Positions 31,982 through 39,172 of a DNA stretch of 40,118 nt are shown piece by piece. Made by a program: the position numbers and the translations under genes. This DNA is from a virus. The stretch's first letter is position 1; the number at the start of each line of letters is the position of its first letter. The notes beneath the pieces are model-generated. The model was not told where the DNA came from, made no database searches, and saw nothing but the letters and a program-made list of their open reading frames with translations. The DNA lies in IMG/VR virus record IMGVR_UViG_3300043436_001843, positions 1 to 40,118 of that record. One strand, given 5' to 3'.

Positions 31982-32400
31982 ATAAGCGGCTGGTCTTCCA
32001 ATTCAAGAATTAATTGCAGCAAAGCAGTGTTTGGATACTTTGAGTATGCAAATCTTACTTGGTCAATTAAGTCTTGGCGAGAACCATTGGCGTAATCAGA
32101 GGGCATCTTGTTCATGTCTGGCATCATTGAAGGACCAAACACTTCTGGTCCTGGTCCTGCACCATACGCTGCTCCAGAACTAATAGGTTCATTGGGGCGT
32201 TGGGTAGGTCCAAGCAAATCACCTAGTTGACCAGGTGCAACCTGTGGGATTTGAGTGTCGGTAGGTGGGGCAGCGATAGGCATTGCAGATTGTGATGCGA
32301 GTTGTTTACCTGCTTCACCGTATGTTTGCCCTGGTACAGCCTGCTTAGCGACCTTCATTGGGTTGCGTAGGTCTGAACGATTTGGATATGCCTGTGCCAT
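31978..32400 (-). CDS. small Pro/Gln-rich protein downstream of portal
   Basis: 140 residues. The first 100 are disordered, rich in Pro, Gln, Gly and Met (AAPPTDTQIPQVAPGQLGDL); the last 40 are helical (RQDLIDQVRFAYSKYPNTAL). It abuts the portal stop and overlaps the giant gene by 4 bases. Such proteins often act as portal or ejection-protein accessory factors; not assigned. Confidence 0.6.
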   Translation of the reverse strand: MAQAYPNRSDLRNPMKVAKQAVPGQTYGEAGKQLASQSAMPIAAPPTDTQIPQVAPGQLGDLLGPTQRPNEPISSGAAYGAGPGPEVFGPSMMPDMNKMPSDYANGSRQDLIDQVRFAYSKYPNTALLQLILELEDQPLI

Positions 32401-34224
32401 TTACATTGCCCCCATTGGTGATGCGCCCATTGGCATTGGTGCTCCTCCCATTGGAGGTGCTCCACCGCCACCAAGTTGGGCTAGAAGTGATTGAAGGTCT
32501 GGTGGTCCAGAAGGTTCTGGCATCATTGGTTGTTCTGCACCCATGCCTGGCATTGCAAGACCTGGCATTGTCTCTGGTGCACCCTCTGGTGCAGGTGTTG
32601 CCTGTCGTGCTTGCGCCCGCTTTTGTGCAGCCATGATTGCTTCAGGCAATGACATCATGTTGGAGCCAACTTTTTCTGCGATAAACGCAAGGTCATCAGG
32701 CTGGTATGGACCGTTAGGGTCCGAAGCCTGTGCCTGAATTGATTGAAGAAGTGCTGATTCAATACCTTCAGCAACGATGCGGTCCCGTTCTAGTTCTGGG
32801 TCACTGACCATTGGGTCTGATTCACGGGCTGATTCTTTGGAAATGATTCCTGCGCCAAGACGCTGACCCAATCCGATAACAAGGGAGTTCACATCGGAGC
32901 CTGCTGCTGGGAAAGATACATAGTGAAAGTCTGTTTCCCACAGTTTGTTTGGGGTGTAGTCCTTCATTCCACCACCCATACCTGGGATATAGAAAGACTT
33001 TGCGTTGTTACCCCAGTATGCCTTTTCAATAGCGATGGCTACTTTGTCTTCTTCAAGGATTGACGCAGCCAGAATCTCTTGTGATTCTTGTACTCGGAAG
33101 TCCACTGTTGCTGAAAGAACTGATTCTCCACGGCGACCTGTACGGATATTGGTACCTGATTCTCCACCGAACTCGGCAGGGATAGCACCTTCAAGACGCT
33201 CTTGGCGTTCAAGGCGGTCAAGTGCGACATCTGTTTTGTATCCTGGGTTTGTTGTTAACTGTTGGATATCTCCACCTTTAACAACTCCCAACTGTCCTGC
33301 TTTGCCGTCTGCAACCTGGAGGATTTCAGGGTTTTCTCCTGGTCGTGCTACAAGGTATTCGTCAGGGAAGATGCCACGCTCAATAGCGATTTCGGTGAGT
33401 GCTTGGAGGCGGGCACGGGTGTAGTACATACCGAGCAAACCGTCAAACTGTCCGTGTGGCTTGTCAAGTGTGATGCGTTGTGGGACGATTACTAGCGGCA
33501 TACCTGTGCGGTTGCTGATGCGTGACAGTTCTACTGCTGGTGCACCCATGTATGAGGTTCCGCTAATTGGGTCACGGTCTTTTTCATATCCCAAAACAAG
33601 GGTAACGACTTCGGTGGCACATACATATTCAAGGATTGTGAACATGTCGTCATATTGTGGTTGTCCAATACGGAGCATACCGTTGATTGCATAGCCAAAG
33701 TTTTGTGATAGCCAACGGTATGAACGGCTGTAGGAGAAAATTACATCGTCTGGTACTGGGTTATCTACATCAACAACAGGTGAGGCGAAGGTATCAAGTG
33801 GGTTGCGTAACTGCCACTCTGGGATTCGCTTATCAAAGTTAGGCTTGATATAGACAGGTGAGTTGCTATATGCAAGTAAGTGACGGGCACGGCGGCGCAT
33901 CTTCATACCCATACGGTTCTGGTCCCAGATAGCAAGCATTGCTCGCTTGCGGTCACGAGCCAATTTCATGGAACGGTCTTGACCTTCACGCAATGCTGGG
34001 AAGTATGGGGTTGGCATCGTGGAAGATACACGCATAGACATCTGGTCTAGACCCTGAACCAGTAGGTTTGCCACTGAAGACTTAGTGTTACGGTCCAGTT
34101 CGTTCAACGGAACAACAACATCGCCATTAGCAAGTTGGCGTACCTGACGCATTTGGCTGAGAATAGGACCTTGAGCAATTACCCTTTGGCGGTACAGGTC
34201 AACTATTTCTTCAACTGATTTCAT
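32401..34224 (-). CDS. portal protein
   Basis: 607 residues. The N-terminal part (RNTKSSVANLLVQGLDQMSM, ALREGQDRSMKLARDRKRAM), a central RNPLDTFASP region and the beta/alpha middle are typical of portals of short-tailed actinophages. The C-terminal 80 residues are Pro/Met/Gly-rich and disordered (PMMPEPSGPPDLQS). It forms the dodecameric DNA gate at one capsid vertex and follows terL by 47 bases. Called from order, length and composition. Confidence 0.8.
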   Translation of the reverse strand: MKSVEEIVDLYRQRVIAQGPILSQMRQVRQLANGDVVVPLNELDRNTKSSVANLLVQGLDQMSMRVSSTMPTPYFPALREGQDRSMKLARDRKRAMLAIWDQNRMGMKMRRRARHLLAYSNSPVYIKPNFDKRIPEWQLRNPLDTFASPVVDVDNPVPDDVIFSYSRSYRWLSQNFGYAINGMLRIGQPQYDDMFTILEYVCATEVVTLVLGYEKDRDPISGTSYMGAPAVELSRISNRTGMPLVIVPQRITLDKPHGQFDGLLGMYYTRARLQALTEIAIERGIFPDEYLVARPGENPEILQVADGKAGQLGVVKGGDIQQLTTNPGYKTDVALDRLERQERLEGAIPAEFGGESGTNIRTGRRGESVLSATVDFRVQESQEILAASILEEDKVAIAIEKAYWGNNAKSFYIPGMGGGMKDYTPNKLWETDFHYVSFPAAGSDVNSLVIGLGQRLGAGIISKESARESDPMVSDPELERDRIVAEGIESALLQSIQAQASDPNGPYQPDDLAFIAEKVGSNMMSLPEAIMAAQKRAQARQATPAPEGAPETMPGLAMPGMGAEQPMMPEPSGPPDLQSLLAQLGGGGAPPMGGAPMPMGASPMGAM

Positions 34225-34271
34225 GCGTGACCTTTACAAGACTCAAACAACATAACGATAACATACTACCC

Positions 34272-36245
34272 TTACTTAAGCCAGGATGGTCGCCACTGGC
34301 GGGGCGGTGCCTTGGCTTGTGTCAAATTAGGCAAGTTAAGAATCGCCATCCATAGTGCCATCACAATGTCGGTTCCATGTTTCTTGTCTCTGTGCCACTT
34401 AGTTAGTTCATCTTGGGCTGCAAGAGTCTTCCAGTTGCCCTTCATAGATGGGAACCGTAACGCTCCAGACCTGATAACTGGGGGGAGCAGGGCTTCCACA
34501 CCAAGGGTTTCGTCAATCTTGTTGCGGTGAGTTGTGTGCCCTAAGACATTAACTCGGTGCAGTGCCTGCCATTTACGCACAAAGTCGTGGGCTAGGAGGA
34601 AACGCTGGGCTGCGTTAATCTCTACAACCCAATGGGAGATGGGGTAGCCCATATCATACGAGCGTTGTTGCCACTGGTCCATAAGACCTGAGTATTCACC
34701 TGTGCTGGTGTTGTAACCAAGTACCTCTTCGGCTGTCAACTTCACCCGTTCAAGGTCCACGATGTAGTACATGTTGGTTTGTGGCTGGTAAATAATCCAC
34801 ACAAACGCCCAGAACATAGTAGGGCTGGGGTCTACTGCCACAATAGATATCCACGGGTGGGCTAACCCCTCAGGGATATACCCTGGTTGGCGGTCAACAT
34901 CCACACACCCTGGGTAGTCAACCCCGTCTAGACCTTTACCGCCAGTAATCCAAGTACGGTCCACCAGACGAGAGTCCAAATCCAAGTCTTCTTGCTGATA
35001 AACAACTTTAAAGACATCGGGCTTGTTGTATCTGATGAAAGATAGGTCTTTCCACGGTAGACGCTTCGGGTCTAGTAGCGGTCCGTCTGGATACGGAAGA
35101 GATTTGAAAGAACGAGATTCTTTGCCCGTGTCAAGTTCCTCATAATACGCCTTATAAATAATATGACGGTACTTTCGTTGGCGAGTCGGTAGCCCTTCCT
35201 GTACATCTTCAGGGGTAATGACATCTGACCCATCATAATTGAGGTCCTCGTCAATATCGTAAGTTTCTTTGGCGAGACAATGAGCGTAAAGGTCCCCCGA
35301 ACCGAGTCTTTGCCCGACAACAGCCAGCAACCCCCCTGGGTCGCAACGGGCTTCTGCCACACCGTCCCATCTTTCCAGAAGTTTGTCCCTAGCCACGCTT
35401 TCTCTCGCATTGTCAGGAGAGGCAACATCGTCAAAGAGACATAAGTCGGCTCGGTGACCGATAAATTCTGCTTCAATTCCATACGCACGGACAGTCGGCT
35501 CTTTGTTGTCAAGCCCGTTCCCGTCAAGTTGTTCAACAACGAACTCTTCAGCCCGCCAAAGGGCACCTTTGTCCACTGGTTTGAATCTTCCATAGTCAAT
35601 CGTCAAGCATCCTTCTGCGTTTACCGCTAAACCTTTTTCCACCATACCTGGGTCTGGCTCAATCGGCATAGTTCTTTCCAAAGTTTCACGGATACGGCGG
35701 GAATACATCTTCGCCATGTTCTGTGAAACAGACCCAATCATCACACGCACCCTACGGTTACGGCAAATAGCCCACACCGCAACATCATGGAACAAGGTTG
35801 ACTTGCCCGCACCAGGGGGAACATTGATAACTACGAATTCTTTTTCCTCAGACTCCAATAGTTCTACAAGAGTTAGGGCTGCTTCTACCTGCCAAGGGGA
35901 AGGGACACGCCCAAGATAGTGGGAACGGAAGAAGTCAAAATCTTCTAACCCTCGTAAAGCATTTTCACATAACTGGTCATGGGGGATAGCAGATGGGAGG
36001 TCAATGGCATCCATGAAGTTCATGTGCTCTAGTTCCTGGCGACCACCAGAACCACGACCCGTAGCGGCTTTATGAACAGCCTCTTTACGACCCGCTTCTA
36101 ATTCTTTAGCCTTCTTAACCCAACGGGTACCTGTGTTGTAGTGGACACCAGTTGCGGCACACGCATCTTTGATGTTTCTTCCCGCAGCAATCAGGGCAAA
36201 GAACTTTGCTTTGTCTTGAGGCGGGACTGCTCGTTTAGTCCCCAT
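34272..36245 (-). CDS. terL: terminase large subunit with N-terminal helix-turn-helix
   Basis: 657 residues. An N-terminal helix-turn-helix (about 12-45, AAGRNIKDACAATGVHYNTG) resembles a small terminase DNA-binding domain. The ATPase has Walker A PPGAGKST (143-150) and Walker B LCLFDD (268-273). The C-terminal RNase H-like nuclease shows IVAVDPS and HWVVEINAAQ. It cuts and pumps DNA into the capsid. No separate small terminase gene was recognised next to it, so the fused domain may replace it. The stop codon is read as Leu-Lys-stop through a CTTAAG. Confidence 0.92.
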   Translation of the reverse strand: MGTKRAVPPQDKAKFFALIAAGRNIKDACAATGVHYNTGTRWVKKAKELEAGRKEAVHKAATGRGSGGRQELEHMNFMDAIDLPSAIPHDQLCENALRGLEDFDFFRSHYLGRVPSPWQVEAALTLVELLESEEKEFVVINVPPGAGKSTLFHDVAVWAICRNRRVRVMIGSVSQNMAKMYSRRIRETLERTMPIEPDPGMVEKGLAVNAEGCLTIDYGRFKPVDKGALWRAEEFVVEQLDGNGLDNKEPTVRAYGIEAEFIGHRADLCLFDDVASPDNARESVARDKLLERWDGVAEARCDPGGLLAVVGQRLGSGDLYAHCLAKETYDIDEDLNYDGSDVITPEDVQEGLPTRQRKYRHIIYKAYYEELDTGKESRSFKSLPYPDGPLLDPKRLPWKDLSFIRYNKPDVFKVVYQQEDLDLDSRLVDRTWITGGKGLDGVDYPGCVDVDRQPGYIPEGLAHPWISIVAVDPSPTMFWAFVWIIYQPQTNMYYIVDLERVKLTAEEVLGYNTSTGEYSGLMDQWQQRSYDMGYPISHWVVEINAAQRFLLAHDFVRKWQALHRVNVLGHTTHRNKIDETLGVEALLPPVIRSGALRFPSMKGNWKTLAAQDELTKWHRDKKHGTDIVMALWMAILNLPNLTQAKAPPRQWRPSWLK

Positions 36246-36254
36246 AGGGTTATT

Positions 36255-36521
36255 CTACCACTTAACTTTGTCAGCCCAGTATGCGGCAGACATTTTCCCT
36301 TTAGCAATGTTTTTAGCATGGCGGTCTTTGAACGCTTTGTTACGGGCAGAGCCATCAGGAGAACCTGACACACCTTGCTGACCAAAACGAATTGTCTTCA
36401 CTTGGTCGCCAACTTTGGCTACAACAACATGAGATTTAGTTGGGTGCTTAGGGGTTGCCTTCGGCTGGTTGAACCCTGACACTCCTGCCCGTTCAAGTCG
36501 GGAATCCTTCTTCGCTGCCAT
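36255..36521 (-). CDS. conserved basic phage protein upstream of terL
   Basis: 88 residues. AGVSGFNQPKATPKHPTKSH, VKTIRFGQQGVSGSP and the end KMSAAYWADKVKW are strongly conserved strings that I recall from many tailed phages (possibly the DUF6321 group; from memory). It is basic and probably binds DNA or the virion. It lies just before terL in the packaging region and shares one base with the preceding gene. Confidence 0.75.
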   Translation of the reverse strand: MAAKKDSRLERAGVSGFNQPKATPKHPTKSHVVVAKVGDQVKTIRFGQQGVSGSPDGSARNKAFKDRHAKNIAKGKMSAAYWADKVKW

Positions 36522-36946
36522 TACTTCTTTTTCTTAGGCTTTGGGAAAGGAACAACTTTTCCGTTGGCATCCATGCCACGGATTTCAGTAGAAATACGCT
36601 TATAGGCTGCCTTATCTGGACCGCTTTTCATCAAGCCTTTCATGCCTGAAGATTTACCAGACCAAAAATCCATCTTCGGGCTGTTTGCTTCAAGGTAATC
36701 CCAAATAGGTTGCTGACCTTTGAAAGAGCCTGTTGACTTTGAATACTTCATAGGGTCAACACCCTTAGATTCAAGAACCTTCTTTGCTGCGTTCCATGTT
36801 GCATCTCCCTTTTTAAAGTAGAGAGGAGCAGTGGATGCGCCCATACCTGAACGACCTGCCGCATCTGTGCGGGCTGCCTTCTTCTTGTCGGCTTCTTCCT
36901 TCATACGGAAGTCTGCTGCTGATGGGGTTTTCTTTTTTGCTGCCAT
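36521..36946 (-). CDS. basic hypothetical protein, first gene of the leftward unit
   Basis: 141 residues, Lys-rich at both ends (AAKKKTPSA at the start, PKPKKKK at the end) around a Gly/Ser-rich centre. It could be a small terminase substitute or a DNA-bound virion protein, since it comes before terL, but there is no diagnostic motif. As the first leftward gene it lies opposite the promoter-like sequence at 36948-36975, so both strands are used there. Confidence 0.65.
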   Translation of the reverse strand: MAAKKKTPSAADFRMKEEADKKKAARTDAAGRSGMGASTAPLYFKKGDATWNAAKKVLESKGVDPMKYSKSTGSFKGQQPIWDYLEANSPKMDFWSGKSSGMKGLMKSGPDKAAYKRISTEIRGMDANGKVVPFPKPKKKK

Positions 36947-36947
36947 G

Positions 36948-36975
36948 TTGCAAACGATAACACACCTGCTACACT
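36948..36975 (+). promoter_or_regulatory. rightward promoter-like sequence before the RNA candidate
   Basis: TTGCAA (36948-36953), 16 bases, TACACT (36970-36975): moderate matches to -35 and -10. A short inverted repeat ACAC-TCC-GTGT (about 36971-36981) covers the -10, echoing the ACACTA/TAGTGT operator at 987-1000. Transcription would start near 36983, just before the structured stretch. Confidence 0.45.
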
Positions 36976-36982
36976 CCGTGTC

Positions 36983-37354
36983 ACAACTTCACTCTCGCAG
37001 GGCTGTATACCGATTGCATGGTACGGGGCAATTCACACCAGGGAACTGGGGTAGATGAACCCTGCAATCAAGCACATCTGAAAAAGATGGTTGTGCCCCT
37101 ATTGCGTAAGAGGTTCAAGCAGCGTTGAATGAACGACTAAACATTTCTACCTTTCAGGTGTCGGCTAAAAGAACTTGGCTACGGCGACCTTGGTATCAGT
37201 TAGATACCTAAACCGTGGGGGAGGCTAATCCATGACTGCTAACCATCCAGTTCCACCTACGGTGGCTAACGCCCTCGGCTACGCCATCGGTTGTTTGCAA
37301 AGAAGTGAGGCACAAGGTTTCAGATAAACTTCCAAGTCAGTGGTTTTCTTTTTT
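36983..37354 (+). ncRNA. candidate structured non-coding RNA, about 370 nt
   Basis: No coding potential but dense self-complementarity: a long-range stem GGGGCA (37025-37030) with TGCCCC (37094-37099), enclosing hairpins CAGGG/CCCTG (37039-37064) and CATCT-GAAAA-AGATG (37075-37089). Farther on come GTTCA/TGAAC (37113-37134), GGTATC-AGTTA-GATACC (37192-37208) and ACCGTGG/CCAC-CT-ACGGT (37212-37263). It ends in a T-rich run (37344-37354). A promoter-like sequence precedes it. It matches no RNA family I know (tmRNA, RNase P, 6S and group I intron cores were looked for). The opposite strand, as a leader of the late transcript, is the alternative. Confidence 0.55.
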
Positions 37355-37458
37355 CATCTTCTCTGCCACTTAGGTCGGTAGTTAACAAGCCCGCCAGCCA
37401 ACCGTACAACAACCCACCCGCACACCACACCAGTCACACACAAAAAGAGTGAGTCCAT
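37354..37458 (-). CDS. possible 34-residue membrane peptide
   Basis: ATG at 37458, TGA at 37354-37356. It would have one hydrophobic helix (LFLCVTGVVCGWVVVRLAGG) and a basic end (RPKWQRR). The frame is open upstream to 37707, but that part is low-complexity and unlikely to be translated. There is no clear ribosome-binding site. It ends exactly where the RNA candidate's T-run begins, so it may be chance. Confidence 0.3.
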   Translation of the reverse strand: MDSLFLCVTGVVCGWVVVRLAGGLVNYRPKWQRR

Positions 37459-37596
37459 CTTTGTCACATACCACACCCCCACACCCACGGGTGCCTCGGC
37501 AGAGGGCGGGTTCGGGTCTGCATACCCCCTAGGGTATCCCCGATTAGACCGATGGTCTATGAAAATAACATAACTAACATTATGGGCGGAGGCATA

Positions 37597-37633
37597 CCCC
37601 CCACGGTACCCCGCCGAAATACCCCCCTCCCCC
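37597..37633 (-). other. G-quadruplex-capable tract
   Basis: On the minus strand there are four G-runs (5, 6, 4 and 6 Gs) separated by 1, 9 and 6 bases. This meets the usual pattern for a stable G-quadruplex. It lies within the control region, 2 bases from the first iron-box-like palindrome. Confidence 0.5.
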
Positions 37634-37634
37634 T

Positions 37635-37652
37635 TGTTAGGTGAGCCTAACA
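37635..37652. promoter_or_regulatory. iron-box-like palindrome, copy 1
   Basis: TGTTAGGTGAGCCTAACA: 7-bp perfect arms around 4 bases. TTAGGT-AGCCTAAC matches 14 of the 19 positions of the DtxR/IdeR consensus TTAGGTTAGCCTAACCTAA. Second copy 101 bases to the right. Confidence 0.5.
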
Positions 37653-37735
37653 CTTTCCGCATGGTGGAGAGTCGTGGGCTGTTCGGGCGGTTGCCTTGTG
37701 CTTGCAATAGTTAGCACTGTGTTTGCAAGTGTTGT

Positions 37736-37753
37736 TGTTAGGTGTGCCTAACA
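37736..37753. promoter_or_regulatory. iron-box-like palindrome, copy 2
   Basis: TGTTAGGTGTGCCTAACA, identical to copy 1 except one loop base. It is followed 5 bases later by a CTTAAG (37758). Arms conserved twice in non-coding DNA point to a bound dimer. Confidence 0.5.
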
Positions 37754-37956
37754 CTGTCTTAAGGCTTGCCCGTTGTCTCATATTGTGGGAATCCTCTTAG
37801 CGGGCTTGAGACCCCCTCTACTCGTGAGTAACCCCCCTTGCGCATGGAAGGGTACCTAATAATTGCGTCATGACGATATTAATTTCCCCCTATCTTTATT
37901 AGTTGCACACTACAAATAGAAATATTGGAAATGGGGTAGCGGTGAGCGTTGTGAGG

Positions 37957-37972
37957 GTGTACCGTGGTACAC
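37957..37972. promoter_or_regulatory. operator-like palindrome upstream of the rightward operon
   Basis: GTGTACC-GT-GGTACAC, perfect 7-bp arms, 41 bases before the ATG at 38013. Immediately after it a GGGGGA-ACC-TCCCCC hairpin (37979-37993) precedes the ribosome-binding site. The promoter boxes themselves are not clear. Confidence 0.55.
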
Positions 37973-38012
37973 AACAGCGGGGGAACCTCCCCCACTACCG
38001 AAGGGGTAGAGA

Positions 38013-38711
38013 ATGACAACAGCAACCACGGAGGCAACGGAGACGGTGAGTCTCTCCCGCCTCATTGAGACACTCACCGAGGGTGCCCGCCAACTTGCGG
38101 AGCATGCCGAGGAACTTGACGGCACCGTAATCCCTCAAGTTCTCGTGACAGTGGCACGAGATGAAGAGCGCAAGGGTGGCGGACTTAAGTTAGGACATAT
38201 CACCACGGTTCCCGCATGGGAATCAACCGAGGGCGAGGGGTTCCTAGAGTTGCTCATAACGGGGCAAGGACTTACACGAGGCGGGCGGGCAGTGTTCGGA
38301 ACACTTGCCCACGAGATGTCTCACGCCTACAACATTGCGAAGGGCATCAAGGACACCGACACCAACGGCAGACACAACAAGCGTTTCAAGGACACCGCCG
38401 AACGAGTGTTCGGGCTTGAGATTAGTAATCACAAGTCAATCGGGTGGAGCCTCACCGAGGTTCCCGACACCACCGCCGAATTGTGGGCGGGACTCATTGC
38501 CGAAATTGACGAGGCGATAACGGCGGTAGCGGGCGGACTTAAGACAGCACCTAAGACGAAGAAGAGGAACAAGAACCTACTTAAGGCAGTGTGTGAGTGT
38601 GGCAAGGTAATCCGTGCTAGTCGGACAGTGTTGGAAGAGTGCGAACCCCTCTGCAAGGTATGCGAGACAGTGTTCAAGGCAGAGGGCGAAGAAGAAGAGG
38701 GGGAGGACTAG
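38013..38711 (+). CDS. SprT-like zinc metalloprotease with zinc ribbon
   Basis: 232 residues, GAAGGGG 7 bases before the ATG. HEMSH (100-104) is the HExxH zinc-protease motif, within TLAHEMSHAYNIAKGIKD and followed by NGRHNKRFKDTAERVFGL, as in SprT-like domains. The C-terminal 45 residues have four Cys (CECG and CKVC, about 194-217), a zinc ribbon, and an acidic tail. SprT-like proteases cleave proteins on DNA; a phage copy could remove DNA-bound host proteins early in infection. First gene of the rightward unit. CTTAAG occurs three times in frame. Confidence 0.8.
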   Translation: MTTATTEATETVSLSRLIETLTEGARQLAEHAEELDGTVIPQVLVTVARDEERKGGGLKLGHITTVPAWESTEGEGFLELLITGQGLTRGGRAVFGTLAHEMSHAYNIAKGIKDTDTNGRHNKRFKDTAERVFGLEISNHKSIGWSLTEVPDTTAELWAGLIAEIDEAITAVAGGLKTAPKTKKRNKNLLKAVCECGKVIRASRTVLEECEPLCKVCETVFKAEGEEEEGED

Positions 38712-38720
38712 GACGAGGCT

Positions 38721-38740
38721 CCCCCGCCTACGGGCGGGGG
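38721..38740 (+). terminator. G/C-rich hairpin, first intergenic cassette
   Basis: CCCCCGCC-TACG-GGCGGGGG right after the protease gene, without a T-run. A near-identical hairpin stands after the next gene (39068). It may attenuate rather than fully terminate, since the operon continues. Confidence 0.6.
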
Positions 38741-38823
38741 GTTGCCTAGGGTGCCTCGCTCAGGCGGGCGGGGTGCCTTAGGGAATCACAAGGGTTCCGA
38801 CTTAAGACCGAAGGGGTCACACA

Positions 38824-39054
38824 ATGAAAAAGAAGAAGACAATTTACAGCGACAAGAACTATCCACTCCAAGCGGGCAGACAGTACGAGGTCACCCCCGT
38901 GGACTACTGGATTCCGTCCTACTCGGAGAATGTCTCACTGATGAAGATTAATCGCTACGGGCAGGCGACTCTATCGGTGGCGACAGATTCCGCCCTCGTA
39001 GGGGTTCAGACCGTAGTAGTTCAGGCGGATTCGCTTATCTGGAGGGAGGCGTAA
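38824..39054 (+). CDS. hypothetical small basic protein
   Basis: 76 residues, N-terminal Lys run (MKKKK), then beta-rich (YEVTPVDYWIPSYSENVSLM, QTVVVQADSLIW). GAAGGGG 7 bases before the ATG. It sits between two duplicated intergenic cassettes. Function unknown. Confidence 0.65.
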   Translation: MKKKKTIYSDKNYPLQAGRQYEVTPVDYWIPSYSENVSLMKINRYGQATLSVATDSALVGVQTVVVQADSLIWREA

Positions 39055-39067
39055 AGGTCACGGGGTT

Positions 39068-39089
39068 CCCCCGCCTACGGGCGGGGGGG
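39068..39089 (+). terminator. G/C-rich hairpin, second intergenic cassette
   Basis: CCCCCGCC-TACG-GGCGGGGG, the same sequence as at 38721, followed by TTGCCTAGAG; no T-run. Confidence 0.6.
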
Positions 39090-39092
39090 TTG

Positions 39093-39131
39093 CCTAGAGT
39101 TCTTCGGACTTAAGACCCGAAGAGTTCTAGG
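39093..39131 (+). promoter_or_regulatory. 15-bp hairpin with CTTAAG in its loop
   Basis: CCTAGAGTTCTTCGG (39093-39107) pairs fully with 39117-39131 (two G-T pairs), leaving the 9-base loop ACTTAAGAC. It lies between the second G/C hairpin and the next gene's ribosome-binding site. In the first cassette the corresponding place has a different, G/C-rich hairpin. Confidence 0.6.
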
Positions 39132-39172
39132 GAATCACAAGGGTTCCGACTTAAGCCTAGAAGGGGCAGACA

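Larger units (their letters stand above)
37355..38012. other. non-coding control region with inverted repeats (possible origin)
   Basis: About 650 bases with at least seven inverted repeats, G-rich tracts on the minus strand and an A/T-rich stretch (37858-37927). Inverted repeats: ATACCC/GGGTAT (37522-37537), TAGACC/GGTCTA (37545-37559), CATAA/TTATG (37569-37584), two TGTTAGG/CCTAACA palindromes, CTTGCA/TGCAAG (about 37701-37729) and GTGTACC/GGTACAC (37957-37972). CGTCATGACG (37866-37875) is a further palindrome. This mix fits an origin and divergent promoter region. No gene is supported here except the weak peptide at its left end. Confidence 0.5.

Noticed and set aside
36983-37354. tmRNA, RNase P RNA or group I intron identity for the structured region
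   Set aside because: No tag-peptide frame or tRNA-like ends, no RNase P core strings, and GAACGACTAAAC only loosely resembles an intron P7 region with no matching partner strand seen.
37459-37707. 117-residue minus-strand frame covering the control region
   Set aside because: Low-complexity translation with Gly/Pro/Arg from palindromic C/G-rich DNA, no ribosome-binding site; only the last 34 residues are kept as a weak candidate.
37910-38125. Minus-strand frame opposite the start of the protease gene
   Set aside because: Ser/Val-rich shadow of the protease codons and the promoter region.
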